In this document: in pieces, positions 44,552 to 52,495 of the stretch | Position numbering within the stretch: the first letter of the stretch is position 1 | Layout of the letters: every line of letters begins with the position of its first letter | Source: Sulfobacillus thermosulfidooxidans | Lineage (GTDB): Bacteria; Bacillota; Sulfobacillia; Sulfobacillales; Sulfobacillaceae | Length of the DNA stretch: 64,000 nucleotides | Reading direction: 5' to 3' | Assembly (NCBI RefSeq): GCF_001280565.1 | Contig: NZ_LGRO01000002.1 | Span: 248,001 to 312,000 of the forward strand | The notes under the pieces: model-generated | The model's database searches: none | Told to the model about the DNA's origin: nothing | Seen by the model: the letters and a program-made list of their open reading frames with translations, nothing else | Position numbers and translations under genes: made by a program

Positions 44552-44555
44552 CGAT

Positions 44556-44904
44556 GCGAGTTAACTAATAAGCCGAGTTCTGTCGAGGATGACCATTTAT
44601 CTTGGACGCCAGTTACCTGACGCCTCCAGCGACCTACCCGGACAGTCAGCGAGCAACCTCATCCTGCCTCTATTCGGTCTTGCTGCGGGTGGGGTTTACC
44701 AAGCAAGTCAGTCACCTGACTTCTGGTGCGCTCTTACCGCACCGTTTCATCCTTACCAAGAGTGACCTTGGCGGTTTGTTTTCTGTGGCACTTTCCTTAG
44801 GGTCGCCCCCACTGGACGTTATCCAGCACCCTGCTCTATGCAGCTCGGACTTTCCTCAGATGCCACCTTTCGGATTAGCACCCGCGGTCATCTTGTTAGC
44901 TCGC
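44556..44904 (-). ncRNA. rnpB: RNase P RNA (type A-like)
   Basis: About 349 nt. Conserved core elements in order on the minus strand: GAGGAAAGTCCGAGCTGC (P4 5' region), AGAGCAGGGTGCTGGATAAC, AACAAACCGCC, GGTAAGGATGAAACGGTGCGG with TAAGAGCGCACC, CCGAATAGAGGCAGGAT, and the 3' part ATAAATGGTCATCCTCGACAGAACTCGGCTTA. P1 is formed by GCGAGCTAAC at the 5' end and GTTAACTCGC at the 3' end. It looks like the ancestral A type rather than the Bacillus B type. It processes tRNA 5' ends together with RnpA. Confidence 0.97.
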
Positions 44905-44917
44905 ACTTTGGATGTTT

Positions 44918-44946
44918 ATTATCACGCCAAACTGTCCTTTCGTCAA
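44918..44946 (-). promoter_or_regulatory. Promoter of rnpB
   Basis: Minus-strand TTGACG (44941-44946) and GATAAT (44918-44923) with a 17-base spacer. It places the start 7-10 bases before the predicted RNA 5' end, just beyond the rnhA stop codon. Confidence 0.8.
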
Positions 44947-44968
44947 CTGATGGTTAATGGGATGACTG

Positions 44969-45421
44969 TCACAATTTGCTTCGCAGATCTTCCATAGCCT
45001 TCACAGCCAATCGATCCGCCATTTCGTTATATTTATTTCCGGAATGACCTTTGACTTTCGTCCAACGAACCTGTCGATCTTTAACCAGATCCAGCATTTG
45101 ACGCCACAAATCTTGATTTTCCACGGGTTGCCCTTTCGCATTCTTCCACCCGCGCTTTTCCCAACCCGCAAACCAGTTTTGTTGAAACGCATTAATCACA
45201 TAGGCCGAGTCGCTAAAAATTATTACGTCGGCGTCTTTCGGGGTGTGTTTTAACGCCTCAATCACGGCTGTCATTTCCATTCGGTTATTGGTCGTGCGTG
45301 CTTCCGCGCCCGAATATGATGGACCGTCCACAAAAACACAGGCCCAGCCGCCAGGCTGCCCACCGGGTGCTTGATTATTGGCGCAAGCGCCATCTGTATA
45401 AACCTGATATGTTATTCCCAC
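44969..45421 (-). CDS. rnhA: Ribonuclease HI
   Basis: 150 residues; cleaves RNA in RNA:DNA hybrids. Metal-binding acidic residues: YTDGACANNQ (Asp near 10), NNRMEMTAVIEAL (Glu), IFSDSAYVINAF (Asp) and the late YNEMADRLAVKA (Asp). The basic handle region WEKRGWKNAKGQPVENQDLW, typical of E. coli RNase HI, is present, and VKGHSGNKYNEMAD includes the catalytic His. GTG start; overlaps the upstream gene by 10 bases. Operon with trmK and the Nif3-related gene. Confidence 0.96.
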   Translation of the reverse strand: MGITYQVYTDGACANNQAPGGQPGGWACVFVDGPSYSGAEARTTNNRMEMTAVIEALKHTPKDADVIIFSDSAYVINAFQQNWFAGWEKRGWKNAKGQPVENQDLWRQMLDLVKDRQVRWTKVKGHSGNKYNEMADRLAVKAMEDLRSKL

Positions 45422-46221
45422 AGTCTTTTCTTATCTCCCCATAGTTTATGCAATCCCGGGTATAATAACTCGCCAGGTTGTTTCATGTCGACGACAATGT
45501 GCTGTTCCGCCAATTTCAAACGCGTTTCCCAGCTCACTTTTTCACAGTGGATTGTCGGCGGATGATGAAGCATAATAGCACGAACAAGTTCGGGTGTCTC
45601 TTCGATAAACCACCATGCTCCGTCGCCATCTTCATAGGCTTGAGCCAAACCTAAGCGATTTTTCAACGCAATCCAGTCAAATGCGACCTCTTCGTAAGGA
45701 TGTATGACTAATAAGGCGTTTTCAACACGTTCTTGGTACCATTTGGGCACAATCACTTCTAAGCGCATTTCCTCTTCAGCATTTAATTGGCCAATATGTC
45801 CTAAAAACGGATGGGTACCATGTTCGGGCCAAAATGTTCCCGTCCCTTGGGACGTATAACTACACCGGGAATAATGACCAATGTGACCTGCTCCTGCTTC
45901 CCATAAGGCTTCACGAACCGGTTCTAAATGATCAGGTGGGACATACGTCACCAATTTATAATAGGGTTCGATATACGCTAATGGTCCTACGGCTTTTCCG
46001 ATATGAAGTTCTTTTAAGGCTCTTAAGCGACTAAAATATCCGATACTGGGCACATCTTCATGAATGTCTTCCCACATTTTTAGGGTCAAAATACGACCGG
46101 AAAGTCCTGCTTTCCTAAGGCTAAACCGTACATCCTCATATCCGGCATCAGGCAACGAGGACAACGGTAAATTCTTAATATCTGGGCCAATAAAATCCTG
46201 AATTTGCTCGTTTGAGATCAT
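45412..46221 (-). CDS. Nif3-related protein dominated by the CutA-like domain (YqfO-like)
   Basis: 269 residues. The middle part (about 88-185, LVTYVPPDHLEPVREALWEAGAG, YSRCSYTSQGTGTFWP, EEEMRLEVIVPKW, ALLVIHPYEEVAFDW) matches the CutA/PII-like insert of the Nif3/YqfO family. The usual N-terminal metal site (IAHHP-like) is absent, although a LHHPPT occurs near residue 220. So the metal-binding core is degenerate or rearranged. The gene follows trmK with ATGA overlap, the same order as yqfN-yqfO in Bacillus, which supports the assignment. Function of the family is unsettled. Confidence 0.75.
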   Translation of the reverse strand: MISNEQIQDFIGPDIKNLPLSSLPDAGYEDVRFSLRKAGLSGRILTLKMWEDIHEDVPSIGYFSRLRALKELHIGKAVGPLAYIEPYYKLVTYVPPDHLEPVREALWEAGAGHIGHYSRCSYTSQGTGTFWPEHGTHPFLGHIGQLNAEEEMRLEVIVPKWYQERVENALLVIHPYEEVAFDWIALKNRLGLAQAYEDGDGAWWFIEETPELVRAIMLHHPPTIHCEKVSWETRLKLAEQHIVVDMKQPGELLYPGLHKLWGDKKRLWE

Positions 46222-46880
46222 GATATGACTCCTGTTAAATATTGAGTTTCACGTTGCCAGGCTTGGAGTTTTGGATCATCTTTGTCAGCATGATCGATAG
46301 ATTGATTTAATTGTGCCAACCGTTGCCTTATTAAACAAGGAAATAAAGGACTGTGCTGAAATTCTTGTGGTATCCAAAAAAATGGGGAATGTTCATCGAT
46401 TTCGCCTTTAGCTACTCTTTGTACCAACCACATCCCGTAAATCTTGTCATGCTCTTTAACCAGTTCAGCGCGCGAAATGGACCAACGATTCTCTAATAAA
46501 TACCGGCGAAGAGGAAACAACCCTTGCATGGGTTGGATGATAAACGATTGAATGGTTAAGTTTTCTGAGTCCTGGCGGAGGATGTGTTGAATAGTCCTCG
46601 GACCCATTCCCGCAATGACGGCAACATCAATGGATGTTGATAGAGATAATAACGGGATTATTCCATCACCTAAAACCGGAGTGATCCGGGGAAAAAATGG
46701 CCGGGTATAAGAGGTCAGTTCCTGCCAGCCTTTTAGTGTTTTTTCAGTCGCATAAACTTGTTGCCCCTGTTCAGCCAAAGCCCGGGCCAAACGGCCTTGG
46801 CCCGCACCAACATCAGCGACAACAGTAAACGGTTTACACCAATCCCGTATGACCATTAGCCGTTTCTCTAACGGCGCCAT
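46218..46880 (-). CDS. trmK: tRNA (adenine22-N1)-methyltransferase TrmK
   Basis: About 220 residues from ATG 46880 (GGGGGAC upstream). SAM motif I is VADVGAGQGRLARALAEQG, then the acidic YATEKTLKGWQ, LGDGIIPLLS and the TrmK family motif VAVIAGMGPRTIQHIL. It methylates N1 of A22 in tRNA of Gram-positive bacteria. The DVGAGQGRLA variant replaces the more usual DIGSDHA(Y/H)LP, so the SAM loop is divergent. Neighbour order with the YqfO-like gene supports the call. ATGA coupled to the next gene. Confidence 0.85.
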   Translation of the reverse strand: MAPLEKRLMVIRDWCKPFTVVADVGAGQGRLARALAEQGQQVYATEKTLKGWQELTSYTRPFFPRITPVLGDGIIPLLSLSTSIDVAVIAGMGPRTIQHILRQDSENLTIQSFIIQPMQGLFPLRRYLLENRWSISRAELVKEHDKIYGMWLVQRVAKGEIDEHSPFFWIPQEFQHSPLFPCLIRQRLAQLNQSIDHADKDDPKLQAWQRETQYLTGVIS

Positions 46881-47175
46881 CGTTCTGTCCCCCTTGCCTC
46901 CTCGCAGACGACAGCTGATCGTAGCATTCCACACACAGTGCTGTATAATTCTTTTCGCTCAACATAACCTGTTCTCGATCGTCATTGAATTGGTAAGATG
47001 TCATAGCGGGATTATGGCATAAGGGAGATTGTGTATGCAATTCGATGATGTTATCCGCTATACACAAGAGATTTCCCATGGGTCCAACCGGATTTCGATT
47101 GTAATTCATGTCTAACCCTGCAATCCCCTCATGCTGTCCTTGATGTCGCCATCAGCGCACAACACCAACGATATG
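46881..47175. other. Gene-free stretch
   Basis: About 295 bases between trmK and the transposase remnant. The 5' part must contain the trmK promoter, but no clear -35/-10 pair is seen. Nothing else is recognised. Confidence 0.4.
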
Positions 47176-47177
47176 CC

Positions 47178-47606
47178 GTCAACGACCCCGTCTAAAGGAT
47201 GGGGCTTGCAGGTGTCTGCACCACAGCAGACCCCGCGTTTGGCGGGTTGACAGCCGCCCTACGAGCAACATTGCCCGCAGCGATGGTGTCGGCGGGGCCA
47301 GCGAACCTCCAGCCGATGCACCGAAAATGCGCTTGGTCCAGTCGATTGCGCTTGTCGATCAACCCACAGTGCGGGCAGGTACGGGAGGTGTTCCGAGGGT
47401 CTACAAATACCATAGGTATTCCCGCTAAGCGAGCTTTGTAGGCAATAAAAGAGCGAAGCTGATAGAACGCCCCACTGTGCTGGCGACGCCGCTGCGCCTT
47501 TTGAACCGTCATCCTGTCGCGGATGCCCGTCAAGTCTTCCAATTCCCCGACGAGTGTCTTGGGCTTTCGTCACCCGTTGCTTCGCGATTTGATTGATCCT
47601 GCCCAA
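47178..47606 (-). mobile_element. IS200/IS605-type (IS1341-like) remnant
   Basis: The right end of the element is recognisable on the minus strand: CCCC (47201-47204 complement) and GGGG (47186-47189 complement) flank ATCCTTTAGAC and are followed by GTCGTTGAC, the standard terminal hairpin and end of such elements. The left end and most of the tnpB gene are lost, and no tnpA is present. The element is therefore immobile unless helped in trans. Confidence 0.7.
47192..47606 (-). pseudogene. TnpB C-terminal fragment, frameshifted
   Basis: Starting at 47606 one frame gives INQIAKQRVTKAQDTRRGIG, then from about 47543 another frame gives EDLTGIRDRMTVQKAQ, VDPRNTSRTCPHCG and ADTIAAGNVARRAAVN. This is the C-terminal RuvC/zinc-ribbon part of TnpB. 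The catalytic Asp in ADTIAAGN is kept. The zinc ribbon is damaged: the second Cys pair, normally FRCxGCG, reads FRCIGWR. The N-terminal three quarters are missing. Homologs of TnpB are RNA-guided nucleases, but this fragment cannot be active. Confidence 0.85.
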
Positions 47607-47710
47607 GACACCAGCCTCCTTGCACCTATCTTTTTCGCAATACTAGACTCACCTGCTAATTCTCCTCCATTTTCTTCAACATTTCCCCAGCAAATTCTTT
47701 ATCCTAAGAC

Positions 47711-47739
47711 TTGACGGCACGCTACAAGGCTGCTAATAT
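47711..47739 (+). promoter_or_regulatory. Promoter of the tRNA cluster
   Basis: TTGACG (47711-47716) and TAATAT (47734-47739) with a 17-base spacer, 16 bases before tRNA-Asn. A strong, consensus-like sigma-A promoter. Confidence 0.85.
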
Positions 47740-47754
47740 ACTTGATGTCGGCAT

Positions 47755-47830
47755 TCCTCGATAGCTCAATTGGTAGAGCACCCGGCTGTTAACCGGGTGG
47801 TTGCAGGTTCGAGTCCTGCTCGGGGAGCCA
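47755..47830 (+). tRNA. tRNA-Asn (anticodon GUU)
   Basis: 76 nt. Acceptor TCCTCGA pairs with TCGGGGA (one G-T), CCA encoded. Anticodon arm CCCGG-CTGTTAA-CCGGG gives GTT. D loop AGCTCAATTGGTAGAGC and T loop GGTTCGAGTCC are canonical. Confidence 0.97.
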
Positions 47831-47837
47831 TTTTTTT

Positions 47838-47912
47838 GGGCCCATAGCTCAGTGGTAGAGCTGCCGGCTCATAACCGGTTGGTCGGAGGTTCGAATCCTT
47901 CTGGGCCCACCA
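47838..47912 (+). tRNA. tRNA with anticodon CAU (Met or lysidine-type Ile)
   Basis: 75 nt with CCA. Acceptor GGGCCCA/TGGGCCC. Anticodon arm GCCGG-CTCATAA-CCGGT gives CAT. It is not the initiator, which would have a mismatched first pair and three consecutive G-C pairs in its anticodon stem. Whether it is elongator Met or the Ile(AUA) tRNA whose C34 is converted to lysidine cannot be decided here; the GGGCC acceptor and discriminator A fit both. Confidence 0.93.
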
Positions 47913-47953
47913 GTTGACGGAACACAAACAGGTTTAATATAATACAAGTCCAA

Positions 47954-48028
47954 GGGCGCGTAGCTCAGTGGTAGAGCGCTTGCTTCACACGCAAGAGGTC
48001 ACAGGTTCGATACCTGTCGTGCCCACCA
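47954..48028 (+). tRNA. tRNA-Val (anticodon CAC)
   Basis: 75 nt with CCA. Acceptor GGGCGCG/CGTGCCC with one G-T pair. Anticodon arm CTTGC-TTCACAC-GCAAG gives CAC. It is 41 bases after the previous tRNA and is likely cotranscribed. Confidence 0.96.
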
Positions 48029-48204
48029 TTTTATTTCCCGGGAATATTCGGGAATTTTTTGTTTTATATCTCTTAGCTCATTCACACACTCATATTCTCA
48101 CATCTCCTCCATCCCGCTCTTTTGAAATCCGCGTAAGTGATTCTCGGCCTAAAATCCCTTTGTGTCATAAAAAAGATGCAACAGACAAACCCATACATAA
48201 CATA

Positions 48205-48240
48205 TTAAGGGACTACTATACTTCTTAAGTAGTCCCTTAA
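48205..48240. terminator. Hairpin between tRNA cluster and second SQR gene
   Basis: TTAAGGGACTACT and AGTAGTCCCTTAA form a perfect 13-bp stem with a 10-base loop. The tails are A/T-rich but not T-runs. It may terminate both the minus-strand flavoprotein gene (52 bases away) and the tRNA transcript. Confidence 0.65.
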
Positions 48241-48292
48241 CGGTTGATTAATCATACATCCCGTTATCACACGAATCGCAACAGATGATGGA

Positions 48293-49558
48293 TTATAAGT
48301 TATTAGCCATAAAGTTTGCCAATGGAATTCCCCAATCTGGTACCTTCCCTTTGGTACGGAAAAACATTTCTTTGTATTGAGACTTCAACAGGTAGACCAT
48401 TTCCGATCCGACCTTGAGTTGTTCCATTGTTCCGCCATACCAACTATCGGAATTAATGAAGAACGCTTTTTTATCGCCCATATCGCCTAGACAATTGACA
48501 ATGAAATGTGGCGGAATATTCGCTTTCGCAGGATCCATCCGACCCATATCCATGGCAATTTGTTTGGCCACCATATCCCCCGTAATGTGGGCTAAATAGC
48601 CTAACTTGGGGACCACAACGGCCGCTGCATCACCACAGGCAAAGACATTTTTATATGTCGGGTGCCGCATTGTCATGTCCGTTAACACAAAACCCTGATC
48701 GTCGACGATTGGCGTGTTTTTCATGAATTCATGCGGTTGCCAGTCAGGAAAGATAATCTTAAGTTCTGCTTCGATGGACGTACCATCTTTCAATTCCACA
48801 CCATCTTTAGTTAGTCGACGAATACCTTGCGCTTTATTCTTGTAATGCACGCCCGCCTTGGCCGCAATCGTTAAGATCGAAGCAACATTTCCAAGTCCGG
48901 CATCTTCAGCAATTGTGTCACCTGGTGTAAACACGGTGATTTTATCAGGATTGCCTAATCCATGGTTCTTTAACCACGTGGCCATGGAGAACACCATTTC
49001 CACAGGAGGACCTTCACAAGCAGCCGCCGCCATCGGCACTAAATCTTGGCTCATGGTTCCTTGGTGAAAAAAGTCTGAACCAATGACAATCGGCCCACCT
49101 TTATATTCGTTGCGCAGATAACGACGCAATTTTTCCCCATAATATGTGTCACTGACAGTTTGTCCATATTCCGCAAAACCTTCAATATCATCATAAGCTA
49201 AGCGGTTTCCCAACGCAAAGACAACATAGTCATAGTGAATCGTTTCTGCAGCAGCGCCAGGACGCTCAGTCGGCACATATTCAACCGTCTGACGATCAAC
49301 ATCGAACCCTTTCACTTCGCCTTGAATGAAGTAAATATCATCCTCTTCTAGCGGTTTAACAATATCCATATGCATTGTCAGAGCAGGATTACGGTCATAA
49401 TCTAAAACTTCGGAAGGAATATTAGGAACAAAGAGGAGATAATTTTTGCGGTCGATTAATGTAATGTCGACTGTATCCCGTGCATATTCGCGAATCTTTT
49501 GAGCAGCCCCTAATCCAGAAAAATTTCCCCCTAATACTAGTACGTGTGGTTTAGCCAT
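48293..49558 (-). CDS. sqr: Sulfide:quinone oxidoreductase-like flavoprotein (copy 2)
   Basis: About 421 residues from ATG 49558 (AGGAAG 10 bases upstream); a longer frame exists but the start aligns with copy 1. Roughly two thirds identical to the protein at 17480-18742 by eye. FAD motif VLVLGGNFSGLGAA, Cys in AAACEGPPVE and VNCLGDMGD, both matching the redox-Cys positions of SQR, and VFACGDAAAV. C-terminal MFFRTKGKVPDWGIP is shared. Unlike copy 1 it has no helical-repeat partner next to it. Loop differences (for example DKKAFFINSD against GNQAFAINSD) near the quinone/sulfide channel could tune affinity. Confidence 0.85.
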   Translation of the reverse strand: MAKPHVLVLGGNFSGLGAAQKIREYARDTVDITLIDRKNYLLFVPNIPSEVLDYDRNPALTMHMDIVKPLEEDDIYFIQGEVKGFDVDRQTVEYVPTERPGAAAETIHYDYVVFALGNRLAYDDIEGFAEYGQTVSDTYYGEKLRRYLRNEYKGGPIVIGSDFFHQGTMSQDLVPMAAAACEGPPVEMVFSMATWLKNHGLGNPDKITVFTPGDTIAEDAGLGNVASILTIAAKAGVHYKNKAQGIRRLTKDGVELKDGTSIEAELKIIFPDWQPHEFMKNTPIVDDQGFVLTDMTMRHPTYKNVFACGDAAAVVVPKLGYLAHITGDMVAKQIAMDMGRMDPAKANIPPHFIVNCLGDMGDKKAFFINSDSWYGGTMEQLKVGSEMVYLLKSQYKEMFFRTKGKVPDWGIPLANFMANNL

Positions 49559-49723
49559 ATTGGCGCTTCCTATCTTTTTGTGACTTTCATACATTATCCA
49601 TCTAACCGAATTATTTAACAATGATTCATCCCAACTATTTCCATCAAGCGGCGTCTATTCACTGGGATCTAGCAATTTAGTACTATCTTATCTATTAAGA
49701 ATTTATTCTTGTGACTTTATTTC

Positions 49724-50479
49724 TCATGACGCAGTGATCTGCACTTGTCCTTTACCATGACTTTTGGCATGATACAAAGCATGATCCGCGCGGCGCGCTA
49801 TTGTCCATATACTGACGGAATCTTCTTGACTTGTCCAACCAGCTACGCCAGCAGAAAATGTACAACCCGTCAACCCATCGCAGTTTGCCTCGCGAAAAGC
49901 TTTTAATAATCGGTTGGCAGCGGCGACCGCTTCGGATAAATTGGCTCCCGGCAAAATCCAGCCAAATTCTTCGCCGCCCAGCCGTCCTGTAATATCGCTA
50001 TGGCGTGCATGGCTCTGCAGTAAGGATCCTAATGTGCGAATCACGGCGTCACCAACCAAATGGCCATTTGTATCATTCACTCTTTTAAAATCATCCAAGT
50101 CTAAATAAACAAATGCCCAGGGTTTACCTTGCGATCCTAACCACTGAGCCATTTCTTCAGCACGCGTCCAAAATACATCGGCCCGATATAAACCGCTTAA
50201 GGCATCATAATCAGCCCGGTGTTGCAGAGGACGCACTAAACGCACCCACACCACAAAGCGAATGATGCCTAAAAGCAGTACGCTGCCTACCCAGTTCATA
50301 CCGCAAATCCATAGAAGGGATGGCCGTAACGAATCAGGAAAAATTCCCCATTCCATCCACAATACGCCGGCGACCAGCAACGAATATCCTACGGCTAGAG
50401 GCCAGACAATGCGTTCAACAGCATGCCACACCGAATACCCGCTTGGATGCCGTCGTCTATCTCCTGGTTGTTTTGCCAT
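49724..50479 (-). CDS. Membrane diguanylate cyclase (GGDEF)
   Basis: 251 residues. Two membrane helices near residues 20-45 and 50-75, then a GGDEF domain from about 85. The signature is RLGGEEF (GGEEF, active variant), with DLDDFKRVNDTNGH upstream as the metal/substrate loop. RHSD five residues before GGEEF is the RxxD inhibitory c-di-GMP site. It makes cyclic di-GMP at the membrane. There is no periplasmic sensor of note between the helices, so input must come through the membrane segment or partners. Probably monocistronic. Confidence 0.93.
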   Translation of the reverse strand: MAKQPGDRRRHPSGYSVWHAVERIVWPLAVGYSLLVAGVLWMEWGIFPDSLRPSLLWICGMNWVGSVLLLGIIRFVVWVRLVRPLQHRADYDALSGLYRADVFWTRAEEMAQWLGSQGKPWAFVYLDLDDFKRVNDTNGHLVGDAVIRTLGSLLQSHARHSDITGRLGGEEFGWILPGANLSEAVAAANRLLKAFREANCDGLTGCTFSAGVAGWTSQEDSVSIWTIARRADHALYHAKSHGKGQVQITAS

Positions 50480-50717
50480 GATCTCACCTAGCCCTGGCTC
50501 TTATTACACGGATTCCCCAAGAATTTATCGAATATTTTTATTTTAATTTTAATTGGTTTTAATTGTAGCAATTGTGTCCTTAGCGTGTCTTCGATATAAC
50601 GAGATTTAATTGCGATAATTTCATGTCCGTTTTGGTTGGACTATGGTCCAAAACATCTCATGCCTTAACAGACAAAGAAACTCACAATTTTCGTCGACTG
50701 TTAGCTTTCCCGCGTTT

Positions 50718-51566
50718 TTAGCCGTTCTGTTTTTTGATAGCCAGCATGCGCGGAATGTATATAGGCCATTCTTGACCATAGCCTAAGACCGCCACACATA
50801 ATTCGGGCCAATATTGATGAGCATAATGAACGACTTGTCCAAGATCGCCCAAATTGTTGGCAAACGCATCATAATGCATGGGAATAAGAACTTTCGCACC
50901 GATCCGTCCCGCCAATTCAACCGCTTCCCATGCACTCAAATTGCCGACAATGTCTTCGCGTTCTCTGAAGAAATCACGCCCGTTGATGGGGAGAAGCGCC
51001 ACGTGAATCCCCGATGTACGTAAAGTCTCGAACAAAGCCGGAGATAAAATGGTATCGCCGCTATGATAGACACGAATCCCTCCAAACTCCATAATGAAGC
51101 CTAAAAATTGGTCCTCCTCTTCCAATTGGTATCCCTGTTCAACATGCAGCGCGTGTACACTGGGAATGGCTTGAATTTTCAATGCCAGATTGATATCGAC
51201 CCATTCATATAATGCAGGAACCACATGTTCAGAGGCCAAAAACCCTGCTTCAAGAATTCGTTGTCGCAGATGTGCGGGTGCTACTATCTGCAGTCGTGGA
51301 TTAGATTTTTTTAGCTGCACAATACTGTCCCAGTCAAAATGATCCAAATGTTCATGCGTACTGAAAATCCAGTCAATGGGCCCTAAGTCCGCAACACGAT
51401 AGCGGGGATCATAGGCGCCCTTGGTCGGCGTCAAAAAGGGATCAATAAGAATCCGCAATGACGGCGGTTCAGTTGTTTCCACGAGAAATCCTGATTGTCC
51501 TAACCAAAATAGCGATGCTCCCATATTCGGTCCATCCTTTATTGTGTTAATAAAACTCGCTTCCAT
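50718..51566 (-). CDS. Metallo-beta-lactamase-fold hydrolase (UlaG-like)
   Basis: 282 residues. The HxHxDH site is STHEHLDHFDWD; further metal ligands are in GIRVYHSGDTILS and the C-terminal LIPMHYDAF. This pattern resembles UlaG/RomA-type lactonase-phosphodiesterases. It sits 108 bases downstream of the sugar ABC importer terminator on the same strand; a role on the imported sugar is possible but not shown. Weak ribosome site. Confidence 0.85.
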   Translation of the reverse strand: MEASFINTIKDGPNMGASLFWLGQSGFLVETTEPPSLRILIDPFLTPTKGAYDPRYRVADLGPIDWIFSTHEHLDHFDWDSIVQLKKSNPRLQIVAPAHLRQRILEAGFLASEHVVPALYEWVDINLALKIQAIPSVHALHVEQGYQLEEEDQFLGFIMEFGGIRVYHSGDTILSPALFETLRTSGIHVALLPINGRDFFREREDIVGNLSAWEAVELAGRIGAKVLIPMHYDAFANNLGDLGQVVHYAHQYWPELCVAVLGYGQEWPIYIPRMLAIKKQNG

Positions 51567-51610
51567 TTTAACCGCCCTAAGTCCCTTTCACATCTCCGGA
51601 ATCCGTTCAC

Positions 51611-51644
51611 CAAAAAACCCTTTATGCACAAATGCATAAAGGGT
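51611..51644 (-). terminator. Terminator of the sugar ABC operon
   Basis: Perfect 12-bp stem ACCCTTTATGCA/TGCATAAAGGGT with a 4-base loop, followed by six T residues on the minus strand. It lies 30 bases past the permease stop. Confidence 0.95.
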
Positions 51645-51673
51645 ATCAACAAGGTTCCCTAAATCTTCGCCTT

Positions 51674-52495
51674 TTAGCCTTTCACGGAACCAGCCAACAA
51701 GCCCCGCACAAAATATTTGCCCAAAAAAATGTAAACAACCAGGGTAGGGATTGACGCCATCAACGCGCTGGCCATTTGCACATTCCATTGGATGGTCTGG
51801 CTGCCAGCTATATTCACCACAGCTACCGTGACGGGCTGATGCGGTGGATTGGTTACAGACACCGCAAATAAAAAGTTATTCCAAATTTGCGTAAACTGCC
51901 AAATTCCGGTAACCACAAAACCTGAAGCCGATAAGGGCAACACAATATAACGAAAAATACCCCAATACCCCGCGCCATCGATTTTTCCCGCTTCAATCAT
52001 TTCGTCGGGAATCGCCGCATAAAAGTTGCGAAATATGAGTGTGGTAATAGGAATGCCATAAACCACGTTAACTAAAATCAAGCCCGGTATCGATCCATAC
52101 AAATGTAAGATATCGAGCACACGCAAAACGGGAATCAGAACGGCTTGGTATGGTATAAACATCCCCAACAGGATAATAAAAAATACTGTGTTCGAACCCT
52201 TAAATCGCCATTTGGCCAAGGCATATCCATTCATGGCACCAATTAGCGAAGAAATCACCGTAGCAGGAATGGTGAGGTACACGCTATTCATAAAATTGGG
52301 CCCTAGTTTTTGCCATGCGGTGGCTAAACTCGAAAAGCTGATATGCCGTGGCAAATCCCACATCTGTGACAAATTAATGGCGGCACCTGACTTCAAACTG
52401 GTGACCGCAACCACATAAACCGGCATGAGATACAACACCGCAAAAATGGTCAAGAGAAGATAAAGCAGGGACCGGTTCAGTCGACGAACAGCCAT
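51674..52495 (-). CDS. Sugar ABC transporter permease (MalG type)
   Basis: 273 residues, about six membrane helices. The EAA loop for ATPase contact is EMIEAGKIDGAGYWGIFRYIVLPLS. CUT1 family inner permease. Follows the other permease with no gap (stop/start adjacent), so the two are cotranslated. It ends in a basic cytoplasmic tail. Confidence 0.92.
   Translation of the reverse strand: MAVRRLNRSLLYLLLTIFAVLYLMPVYVVAVTSLKSGAAINLSQMWDLPRHISFSSLATAWQKLGPNFMNSVYLTIPATVISSLIGAMNGYALAKWRFKGSNTVFFIILLGMFIPYQAVLIPVLRVLDILHLYGSIPGLILVNVVYGIPITTLIFRNFYAAIPDEMIEAGKIDGAGYWGIFRYIVLPLSASGFVVTGIWQFTQIWNNFLFAVSVTNPPHQPVTVAVVNIAGSQTIQWNVQMASALMASIPTLVVYIFLGKYFVRGLLAGSVKG

Noticed and set aside
46834..47109. 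91-residue minus-strand frame overlapping the trmK start
   Set aside because: It overlaps the well-supported trmK N-terminus in another frame and has no ribosome site.
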